From: an uncultured bacterium
Lineage (GTDB): Bacteria > Planctomycetota > Phycisphaerae > Phycisphaerales > SM1A02
Direction: 5' to 3'
DNA length: 10,351 nt
NCBI GenBank assembly: GCA_903938205.1
Contig: CAJACJ010000282.1
Coordinates: 1-10,351, forward strand
Below the pieces are notes generated by a model that saw nothing but the letters and a program-made list of their open reading frames with translations, did not search any database and was not told the DNA's origin. This document shows positions 1-6,056 of this stretch, one piece after another. The stretch's first letter is position 1. Each line of letters begins with the position of its first letter. The position numbers and the translations under genes are program-made.

Positions 1-739
1 CAACACTTGCGCCCAACATAATTGGAACGCAGAGAGCAACCGTCACGCCCTCATCCATCATGCTCTCAGACATGTTCATGCCAGCGGCCTTGTCCAGTCG
101 CACTGGCTTTCCCGCCGCGGCAGCGCGCAGCAAAGTGCTGCTGATCCTAGTTTCGACATTCTTGTTCTTATCTTGCGTGGCGGTGGCAAGCATTTCATAC
201 GTGGTGCCGTCGTGTCCCCGAAGCAACATGGCGCGACCAAATCCGGTGCCCAACAACAATGAGGAAACCGCCGTGAAAGCTAACATTTTCTCATCGTTTG
301 CCTCCTGCAATTTTGCCGCCACATCCAACAACACATTCAAGCGCTGGCCGGCCAAATTGGCGAGTTCGTCTTGCGCAATCAATTGAATTTCGCTGCCTGA
401 ATCAGCGGCGGAAACATGAATAAGCGTCATGGCCTGGCCGCCCAAATCAACGCGTAAGACAAATGGCGAAATTGAAATTTGATCCCCATGCGCAAGAACG
501 CAAGGCTCTTGCGCCGAAAGCAAAGATCCATTGATGCGCGTTCCATGGCGCGATCCGTTGTCCACCAAAGTCCACTTGTCTTCAATGCAATTCAGCGTGG
601 CATGGCGACGCGAAACATGCGGATCATTCAGGTGCACCCCGCTATCGTTTGCGCGGCCAATGGTGACAGACATATCGGGAGTGAATTCAAATGGCTCCCC
701 AACGCCTTTTAGAAACGCAAGTTTCAGATTTCCGTTCAA
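1..739 (-). CDS. FHA-GAF domain signalling protein, C-terminus cut by window edge
   Basis: The minus strand is open from 739 to the left edge (about 246 codons, 3' end missing). Residues about 1-95 form a forkhead-associated domain, a phosphothreonine-binding module: the classic elements are TIGR, HVSRRH, VDNGSRHGTRING and a following HGDQISI strand. Residues from about 115 to the edge look like a GAF domain: a helix with LLDVAAKLQEAND, then FGRAMLLR and a partial core ending VALCVPIML. The start chosen is TTG at 739-737, which overlaps the TGA of the upstream ExbB-like gene (shared TTGA) and has a GGAAG site 7 nt before it. The first in-frame ATG would cut into the first FHA strands. FHA-GAF proteins often continue into a cyclase, SpoIIE-type phosphatase or AAA+ output domain; which one applies lies outside the window. 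The FHA call is firm, GAF likely, start inferred. Confidence 0.82.
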   Translation of the reverse strand, partial: MNGNLKLAFLKGVGEPFEFTPDMSVTIGRANDSGVHLNDPHVSRRHATLNCIEDKWTLVDNGSRHGTRINGSLLSAQEPCVLAHGDQISISPFVLRVDLGGQAMTLIHVSAADSGSEIQLIAQDELANLAGQRLNVLLDVAAKLQEANDEKMLAFTAVSSLLLGTGFGRAMLLRGHDGTTYEMLATATQDKNKNVETRISSTLLRAAAAGKPVRLDKAAGMNMSESMMDEGVTVALCVPIMLGASV

Positions 740-1419
740 CGCGTGGCTTCCGCGGGTTCCCGTTGCATGGCCGCGTTGCTCTCGTCCAATTCCTTTAATC
801 GAGTTGGCCGACGCGGCAAACCAATTTGCGCCGCCGCGATAACGGATTCCATTCGTCCCAGTCCGCGATCCGCTAAACCCTTGAAGGCCATGTACGGAAA
901 GAGCGTCAGCAACGCCACCGCAAGACCGCTGGCCGTGGTGATTAACGCCTCGCCAATTCCGCCGGAGACTCCGCGCGGATCAGCCAAACCACTTGTGTTG
1001 CCAAGCACTTGAAAGCTTTTAATAATTCCAATCACCGTTCCCAAAATTCCAATCATGGGGCTGGCTGTGATAATGGTGGACAAAATCACTGAGAACCGTT
1101 CAAGACGATGGCGCTGAATTTCAGCCGCCGCCGAGGCCACGCTGTCATCGCTGCCATCAATCACCATGCGCGCCGCAACGGCCATGTCTGGCAGCGTACT
1201 TCCATCGCACAATTGAATCACCTTGTCACGCTTGCCAGCGCGCAGGGCCTCCACCAATGCGTCCACTTGGTTTTTCGACTTGCGACTTCCGGTCTTGGTC
1301 CAGAAAATAATCCGCTCCACGGTGAGTGACAGCGAAAAAATGGCCAAGAATAAAAGCGGATACATAATGAATCCGCCGTGCTGAATAAATCCTAGAAACT
1401 CGTTGAATGCGCTACTCAT
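736..1419 (-). CDS. MotA/TolQ/ExbB family proton-channel protein (ExbB-like)
   Basis: A 227-residue protein with three predicted membrane helices (about residues 15-38, 112-135 and 158-178), the topology of ExbB/TolQ. The helix-2 stretch ASPMIGILGTVIGIIKSF and the helix-3 stretch GGIGEALITTASGLAVALL match the MotA/TolQ/ExbB domain, which with ExbD/TolR forms a proton-driven inner-membrane motor that energises outer-membrane transport or integrity. Length is typical of ExbB. The chosen ATG (1419) gives an N-terminus MSSAFNEFLG just before helix 1. An ATG at 1431 (adding MMPP) is an alternative; upstream extension to 1539 would run through ispA and is unlikely. No exbD follows: the next gene is the FHA-GAF protein, overlapping this stop by 4 nt. 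The gene is divergent from ispA, with about 45 bp between starts. Family assignment is solid; whether it is ExbB, TolQ or another motor stator is not resolved. Confidence 0.88.
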   Translation of the reverse strand: MSSAFNEFLGFIQHGGFIMYPLLFLAIFSLSLTVERIIFWTKTGSRKSKNQVDALVEALRAGKRDKVIQLCDGSTLPDMAVAARMVIDGSDDSVASAAAEIQRHRLERFSVILSTIITASPMIGILGTVIGIIKSFQVLGNTSGLADPRGVSGGIGEALITTASGLAVALLTLFPYMAFKGLADRGLGRMESVIAAAQIGLPRRPTRLKELDESNAAMQREPAEATR

Positions 1420-1444
1420 GGGCGGCATCATAGGCACTCTCGGC

Positions 1445-1458
1445 AACTTTATATACTG
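1445..1458. promoter_or_regulatory. Candidate shared divergent -10 region (ispA / exbB-like)
   Basis: An AT-rich core in the ~45-bp divergent gap reads AACTTTATATACTG. On the plus strand it gives TATACT (1452-1457), 5 of 6 to the sigma-70 -10 consensus and only 7 nt from the ispA ATG, so a transcript would be nearly leaderless. On the minus strand TATAAA (1453-1448) lies 16 nt before the alternative ExbB-like ATG at 1431. No good -35 hexamer is visible for either direction. The two -10 boxes overlap, so polymerase could probably occupy only one at a time. This is inference from motif and position. Confidence 0.4.
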
Positions 1459-1464
1459 CCAACG

Positions 1465-2346
1465 ATGCTTGAATTGAAGACTCAACAAATTGTGAACGAC
1501 GAAGAATTGCTTGCGCATGTTGAACGCGCGCTCACGCAAACCATCGCCACTCGATCACTCGCGGCCAAACTGAAAGAGGCCACGCAGTACGCGCTCTTGG
1601 GCGGCGGAAAACGCGTGCGCCCATTGTTGTGCCTGCATTGTTGCGCGGCGGCAAATGGAAACATGCAACACGCCATGCCCGCCGCTGTCGCCATTGAAAT
1701 GATCCACGCCTTCAGTTTGGTGCATGATGATTTGCCCGCGCTTGACAACGACGCTCTGCGCCGCGGTCGACCAACAACGCATATCGCGTTTGGCGAGGCG
1801 CTGGCCATTCTCGCGGGCGACGCGCTACTTTCAATCGCCATGGAACAGGCGCTTTCCTGCACAATTGGCGCGGCGCACATTGCGCATGAACTTGCCGGCG
1901 CAACCACTGAAATGATTTCCGGCCAAGTGCTCGACACGCTTGGCGGATTTCCCAAGGACTTCAACCCCGCGCAACAACTTGAACTTATTCACCGCCACAA
2001 AACAGGCGCGCTCATTCGCGCCGCTTGCCGCATGGGCGCGTTCGCCGCCGCCGCAAACCCCGACACGCTTGATCGCCTGACGCGTTGGGGCGAGACCATG
2101 GGACTTATGTTTCAAGTGGTCGACGATATTTTGGATCAGACGCAATCCAGCGAGCATCTTGGTAAATCCGCCGGCAAAGATGAGGCTCAAGGGAAAATGA
2201 CCTATCCCAAAATTCACGGCGTGGATTGGAGCCGTAACCATGTCAAGGAACTGCTCGAGCAAAGCGAGCAACTTCTCAAGCCGCTGGGCGCCTTGGCCCA
2301 ACCTCTGCGAGTCATGGCTCAAGCGCTTGCCACTCGGACAAAGTGA
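1465..2346 (+). CDS. ispA: Polyprenyl synthetase, farnesyl diphosphate synthase type
   Basis: A 293-residue trans-isoprenyl diphosphate synthase that condenses IPP with allylic diphosphates in the cytoplasm; the family makes FPP (C15) or GGPP (C20). The substrate loop GGGKRVRP is at residues 46-53. The first Asp-rich motif is H87-DDLPALD (D88, D89, D94) with the four-residue spacing of bacterial type II FPP synthases. The second motif is DDILD (220-224), and GKSAGKDEAQGKMTYP (233-248) is the usual C-terminal signature. An aromatic Phe83 five residues before the first motif resembles the Tyr of E. coli IspA and favours a short C15 product. Length matches the family (about 290-300). The ATG at 1465 has no Shine-Dalgarno site but sits 7 nt behind TATACT. 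It is followed by dxs, another isoprenoid gene. Enzyme family is sure; product length is inference. Confidence 0.93.
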   Translation: MLELKTQQIVNDEELLAHVERALTQTIATRSLAAKLKEATQYALLGGGKRVRPLLCLHCCAAANGNMQHAMPAAVAIEMIHAFSLVHDDLPALDNDALRRGRPTTHIAFGEALAILAGDALLSIAMEQALSCTIGAAHIAHELAGATTEMISGQVLDTLGGFPKDFNPAQQLELIHRHKTGALIRAACRMGAFAAAANPDTLDRLTRWGETMGLMFQVVDDILDQTQSSEHLGKSAGKDEAQGKMTYPKIHGVDWSRNHVKELLEQSEQLLKPLGALAQPLRVMAQALATRTK

Positions 2347-2533
2347 TTTTGTACGGGCTACATATGCAAACTTCAAAGCCAAGCGCTCAAAAACTCCGCT
2401 CAATCGCCTTGCAATATTCCGTAAATCCGCGCGGCTCATTTCCACACCAAATTTTTGCATAAATGCGTGACTTTCAAGGAAACTTTCGCTAGACTTCTCA
2501 TCAGGCATTTCGCCTTTCACACCGATCTAAGAC
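2347..2533. other. ispA-dxs intergenic region
   Basis: This 187-bp gap carries no recognisable gene. A 32-codon plus-strand ORF (2364-2462) and a minus-strand ORF entering from 2520 and running on through ispA are both unconvincing. The right end holds the candidate dxs promoter. I see no strong hairpin followed by a T run, so ispA transcription could read into dxs. Confidence 0.5.
2467..2495 (+). promoter_or_regulatory. Candidate sigma-70-type promoter for dxs
   Basis: GTGACT (2467-2472; 4 of 6 to TTGACA) is followed after exactly 17 bp by TAGACT (2490-2495; 4 of 6 to TATAAT). The dxs ATG lies 38 nt beyond the -10 box, leaving an untranslated leader of about 30 nt. The bases just before the -10 box, ACTTTCGC, recur in almost the same form before -10-like hexamers upstream of ffh and the OmpA-like gene. 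Inferred from consensus and spacing only. Confidence 0.4.
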
Positions 2534-4495
2534 ATGCAAATTCTTCCAACGATTCATTCCCCCGCCGACCTCAAAGCTCTGGCGCCCTCCGCATTGCCTC
2601 AACTCGCCGCCGAAGTTCGCAAAGCCATTTGTGATCAGTGCATGACTTCAGGCGGACATCTTGCGCCAAATCTTGGCGTGGTTGAACTCACCATCGCAAT
2701 GCATTATGTGTTTGACTTCAGCCGCGACCGCATGTTGTGGGATGTTGGCCACCAGTGCTACACGCACAAACTGCTCACGGGTCGCCAACCACTTTTGTCA
2801 CGACTTCGCCAACGCGATGGCATGGCTGGTTTTCCAGAGCCGCGCGAAAGCGCTTACGACCTTTTCAGCGTCGGCCACGCCGGCACCGCAATTTCCACCG
2901 CCGTCGGAATGGCGCGCGGCGACACGCTCAACGGCGACGGCTTTGATGGCACAAATCCCAACGGCCGCCGTGTTGTGTCGCTCATTGGCGACGCCAGTAT
3001 TGTCAACGGTCTCGCCATGGAAGGTCTCAACAGCGCAGGCACATTGCGCCGTCAATTCCTTGTGGTTCTCAACGACAACGGCATGAGCATCGCCAAGCCC
3101 CAAGGCGCGCTGGCCACCTATTTCGATCGTCTACGCATGAGTCACGGCTACGCGGAATTTAAAAAGCGCGCCAAGGATGTCGCCAAACTTATTCCTGGCG
3201 GCCGCGAAATGTCGGAGCTGTATCACCGCATGGGCGACATGAGCAAAGCCGCCATCAGCCACGACGCATGGTTTGAGCACTTTGGAATTGTTGCCGTGGG
3301 TCCAATCGATGGCCATGATTTTAATTCGCTCATTGAATTCTTCACCGAGGCAAAGCACTTCGACCGCCCAATGGTTTTGCATGTGAAGACCGTCAAAGGC
3401 AAGGGTTTTTCATTCTGCGAATCCGATCCATCGGCAACGCATTCGCCAGGTCCGTTCTCCGTGCCTGACATGGAAAGCGAAGGCTGCCGCATTGAGTTGA
3501 AGAAAAGTTCGCGCTCTTTCACAAGCGCTGTCGGCGAGGCGCTGACGGAAGTCATGAAGCGCGATCCAAAAGTTGTCGCGTGCACCGCGGCCATGCCGGA
3601 CGGCACTGGAATTTCCAAAGTTGCAGCAGCGTTTCCAGAGCGCACTTGGGACTCGGGCATTTGCGAAAGCCATGCTCTAGACATGATGGCTGGTCTTGCA
3701 AAGACTGGTTGGAAACCTTTCTTCGCCGTGTACAGCACGTTCATGCAACGCGCTTTCGATCAAGCTTTCCAAGAAGTCGCGCTGCAAGGTCTCGCTGTTC
3801 GCTTGTTGCTTGATCGCGCTGGCTTGGTTGGCAACGACGGCGCCGTGCATCACGGCTTCTGCGATATTTCTTTGCTCGCTTCGCTTCCAAACGCCGTTCT
3901 TATGGCCGCCATGGATGAGCCCAGCCTGAAAGCCGCGCTTGAATTTATGCGCAAGCATGACGCGGGCTTAAGCGCGCTTCGCTATCCACGTGAAGCCGTC
4001 AGCGATTTGTTCACCAAGGCCGCGTGTCCTGAATTTGTTTTGGGCAAGGCGCGGTCGTTGGTTGAACACGCTTCTCCAGATGTCGCAATCTTGGCTTACG
4101 GCGTCATGGCCATTGAAGGCGCAACCGCCCTGCAATCTCTTGACAGCGAATATCGCGTCAACTTGTACGACGCGCGCTTCGCCAAGCCAGTTGATATTCA
4201 ACTTCTTGAATCGCTGCTCAGCAAAAATATTCCCGTGGTCACTGTTGAAGATCATTCCGTGCGCGGTGGATTTGGAAGTTGCGTGCTGGAGGCCTGCAAT
4301 GAACGCGGCCTAGACACGCGGCTTATCACCCGCATGGGATTGCCTGATCAATGGATTTATCAAGGCGAGCGCCGTGACCAACTGGTAGAAGCCGGGATTG
4401 ATGCGAGCAGTATCGCGCGCACCATTCGCGCAGTAGTTGAAGCCGCACCCAAAGCCGCGCGTGCGTCCACGCAAAGCACGGCTCGCGTTTCATAA
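2534..4495 (+). CDS. dxs: 1-deoxy-D-xylulose-5-phosphate synthase
   Basis: A 653-residue thiamine-diphosphate enzyme that joins pyruvate and glyceraldehyde-3-phosphate to make DXP, the first step of the MEP isoprenoid pathway and also a source for thiamine and pyridoxal. The N-terminal TPP domain contains SGGHLAPNLGVVELT (39-53, H42), DVGHQCYTHKLLTGR (70-84), the diphosphate/Mg motif GDASIVNG (152-159) and LNDNGMSI (179-186), and H303 in THSPGPF. The pyrimidine domain starts near 328 with TAAMPDGTG, DSGICESH (catalytic Glu378), YSTFMQRAFDQ, DRAG (427-430) and H439 in GAVHHG. The C-terminal domain includes TVEDHSVRGGFGS. Length is typical of Dxs (about 620-650). Side residues differ from E. 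coli: GDG is GDA, AEQH is CESH and THQG is VHHG, while the key Asp, Glu and His are kept. The last ~15 residues are an Ala/Ser/Arg-rich tail. No strong Shine-Dalgarno site precedes the ATG. It lies downstream of ispA. Confidence 0.96.
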   Translation: MQILPTIHSPADLKALAPSALPQLAAEVRKAICDQCMTSGGHLAPNLGVVELTIAMHYVFDFSRDRMLWDVGHQCYTHKLLTGRQPLLSRLRQRDGMAGFPEPRESAYDLFSVGHAGTAISTAVGMARGDTLNGDGFDGTNPNGRRVVSLIGDASIVNGLAMEGLNSAGTLRRQFLVVLNDNGMSIAKPQGALATYFDRLRMSHGYAEFKKRAKDVAKLIPGGREMSELYHRMGDMSKAAISHDAWFEHFGIVAVGPIDGHDFNSLIEFFTEAKHFDRPMVLHVKTVKGKGFSFCESDPSATHSPGPFSVPDMESEGCRIELKKSSRSFTSAVGEALTEVMKRDPKVVACTAAMPDGTGISKVAAAFPERTWDSGICESHALDMMAGLAKTGWKPFFAVYSTFMQRAFDQAFQEVALQGLAVRLLLDRAGLVGNDGAVHHGFCDISLLASLPNAVLMAAMDEPSLKAALEFMRKHDAGLSALRYPREAVSDLFTKAACPEFVLGKARSLVEHASPDVAILAYGVMAIEGATALQSLDSEYRVNLYDARFAKPVDIQLLESLLSKNIPVVTVEDHSVRGGFGSCVLEACNERGLDTRLITRMGLPDQWIYQGERRDQLVEAGIDASSIARTIRAVVEAAPKAARASTQSTARVS

Positions 4496-4498
4496 GCC

Positions 4499-4537
4499 TG
4501 CGTCCTGACCTCGGTCTTCATTCTTTATTGCGTCCTG
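4499..4537. repeat. 9-bp direct repeat between dxs and ffh
   Basis: TGCGTCCTG occurs at 4499-4507 and again at 4529-4537, 30 bp apart start to start, or about three helical turns. The pair fills most of the 76-bp gap in front of ffh. It could be a regulator half-site pair or chance. No terminator hairpin is visible in this gap. Confidence 0.3.
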
Positions 4538-4549
4538 CTTCAAAGCGAC

Positions 4550-4562
4550 TTTCGCCTAGGAT
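4550..4562 (+). promoter_or_regulatory. Candidate -10 region for ffh, near-leaderless
   Basis: The sequence ACTTTCGCC runs up to 4556 and is followed by TAGGAT (4557-4562), 4 of 6 to the -10 consensus, only 9 nt before the ffh ATG. This resembles the ACTTTCGC-TAGACT arrangement in front of dxs. No -35 hexamer at normal spacing stands out and no Shine-Dalgarno site precedes the ATG, which would fit a leaderless or very short-leader mRNA. Inference only. Confidence 0.3.
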
Positions 4563-4571
4563 TCCCCAATC

Positions 4572-6056
4572 ATGTTTGAATCACTCTCTGAAAAATTAGG
4601 TGGCGCGCTTCGACGGCTTTCTGGCCGCGGAAAAATCACCGAAGAGAATGTGCGCGAGGCCATGGCGGATGTCCGCACCGCGTTGCTTGAAGCTGACGTG
4701 CATGTTGAAGTGGTGCGCGACTTCTGCGACTCCGTTGTGCAAGAAGCGATTGGCAGCGACGTCACCAAGAGCCTCAATCCCGCGCAAGAAATTGTGGGTT
4801 TGGTTCACAAAAAATTGGTGAGCTTGATGGGGCCTGTCGACCCCAACATCATGTCTGTCACGCCTGGACCCACCGTGGTTCTGTTGTGCGGCTTGCAAGG
4901 CGCGGGCAAAACCACTACCGCTGGAAAATTAGCTGCGCGCCTGAGTGAGCAAGGCCGCAGCGTTCTGGTTGCCGCGTGCGATTTGCAACGACCCGCCGCC
5001 GTTGAACAATTGCGCATCGTCACCGAGCAAGTTGCCGCCGAAGGCAAAGGCGGAGCGCGCGTGGCTTTCTTTGGTGAACCCGACAAGTGCGCGGAATATG
5101 GCAAAGCCGTTGGCGTGGCGGTTGGCGTGGCGCAACGCGCGTATCGCGCAGCGCGTGAAGGCCGCTTTGACACGCTCATTGTCGACACCGCGGGTCGCTT
5201 GCATGTGGATGACACGCTCATGCGTGAACTGCAAGGCGTTCGTCGCGCCACCGAGGCGCATCAAACATTGTTGGTCGTTGATTCCATGGCCGGTCAAGAC
5301 GCGCTCATCGCGGCGAAATCTTTCCATGAGCAATTGCATGTCGACGGCATCATTCTCAGCAAGTTCGACTCCGATAGTCGTGGCGGCGCCGCGCTCAGCG
5401 TGAAATATGTCACGGGCGCGCCCATTCTTTTCGTGGGCGTGGGCGAGCGCTTTGACGCGCTTGAACCATTCCATCCAGAGCGCATTGCCGGCCGCATGTT
5501 GGGCATGGGCGACGTGGTCAGCCTGGTGGAAAAGGCGCAAAAAGAAGTCGACCAAGATGAAGCCGAGCGCATGGCCGAACGCATGGCCAAAGGCCAGTTC
5601 ACCATGGATGATTTTCTGTCGCAACTGAAATCACTGCGACGCATGGGTCCCATGAAACAAATTTTGGGCATGCTTCCAGGCGTCGGATCCATGATGAAAG
5701 ATGTCAACGTGGATGACAAGCAACTTGATCGCATTGAAGGCATTGCCCGCAGCATGACCGCCGCCGAGCGCAAGGATGTGCGCTGCGTTGATCAACAGAA
5801 AAGCCGCGCGCGCCGCATTGCCGCGGGCAGTGGTTCCACCATCGCGGAAGTGGGCAAACTTGTGAAGCAATTTGAGGTCATGCAAAAAATGACCACGCAA
5901 CTGGCGGGCCTTGGCGCGTTTGGAAAAATGAAAGCCATGAAAGACATGGCTTCAGGTGGACCAGGCGGCATGCCAAATCTTGGCGCGTTGATGGGACGCA
6001 AATCCACTCACACTGAAAGCATCAAGAGCAAATTTAAGTCGCGCAAAAAGCGCTAA
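4572..6056 (+). CDS. ffh: Signal recognition particle GTPase Ffh (SRP54)
   Basis: A 494-residue SRP protein that binds signal sequences on the ribosome with SRP RNA and docks to FtsY at the inner membrane. The N domain spans about 1-90. The G domain has G1 GLQGAGKTT (107-115), G2 DLQRPAA (137-143), G3 DTAGR (205-209), G4 SKFD (263-266) followed by SDSRGGAALS, and VGVGERFDALEPFHPERIAGRMLGMGD in short pieces (288-313). The Met-rich M domain (about 325-460) includes the finger-loop region GPMKQILGMLPG and the RNA-binding motif SRARRIAAGSG (411-421). The C-terminus is Lys/Arg rich. Length is normal or slightly long. G4 differs from the common TKLDGD, and the segment between FF (166-167) and VDTAGR is about 8 residues longer than in E. 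coli Ffh, containing VGVAVGVA from a DNA duplication. Its stop overlaps the stop of the convergent transporter gene. Identity is certain. Confidence 0.97.
   Translation: MFESLSEKLGGALRRLSGRGKITEENVREAMADVRTALLEADVHVEVVRDFCDSVVQEAIGSDVTKSLNPAQEIVGLVHKKLVSLMGPVDPNIMSVTPGPTVVLLCGLQGAGKTTTAGKLAARLSEQGRSVLVAACDLQRPAAVEQLRIVTEQVAAEGKGGARVAFFGEPDKCAEYGKAVGVAVGVAQRAYRAAREGRFDTLIVDTAGRLHVDDTLMRELQGVRRATEAHQTLLVVDSMAGQDALIAAKSFHEQLHVDGIILSKFDSDSRGGAALSVKYVTGAPILFVGVGERFDALEPFHPERIAGRMLGMGDVVSLVEKAQKEVDQDEAERMAERMAKGQFTMDDFLSQLKSLRRMGPMKQILGMLPGVGSMMKDVNVDDKQLDRIEGIARSMTAAERKDVRCVDQQKSRARRIAAGSGSTIAEVGKLVKQFEVMQKMTTQLAGLGAFGKMKAMKDMASGGPGGMPNLGALMGRKSTHTESIKSKFKSRKKR
5109..5132 (+). repeat. Perfect 12-bp tandem duplication inside ffh
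   Basis: GTTGGCGTGGCG occurs twice head to tail (5109-5120 and 5121-5132) in frame, encoding V180-G-V-A then V184-G-V-A. It lies in a helical part of the G domain between G2 and G3, not in a nucleotide-binding motif. Both copies are identical at DNA level, as expected for slippage or low-complexity codon use. Confidence 0.85.

Noticed and set aside
479..842. Overlapping plus-strand ORFs opposite the FHA-GAF and ExbB-like genes
   Set aside because: They are shadows of strongly motif-supported minus-strand genes.
2364..2462. 32-codon plus-strand ORF in the ispA-dxs gap
   Set aside because: No ribosome site, no recognisable family and too short to separate from chance.
1831..2520. Long minus-strand ORF running through ispA and its downstream gap
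   Set aside because: It lies mostly antisense to a clearly conserved polyprenyl synthase, its product shows no recognisable domain, and open antisense frames are common at this base composition.
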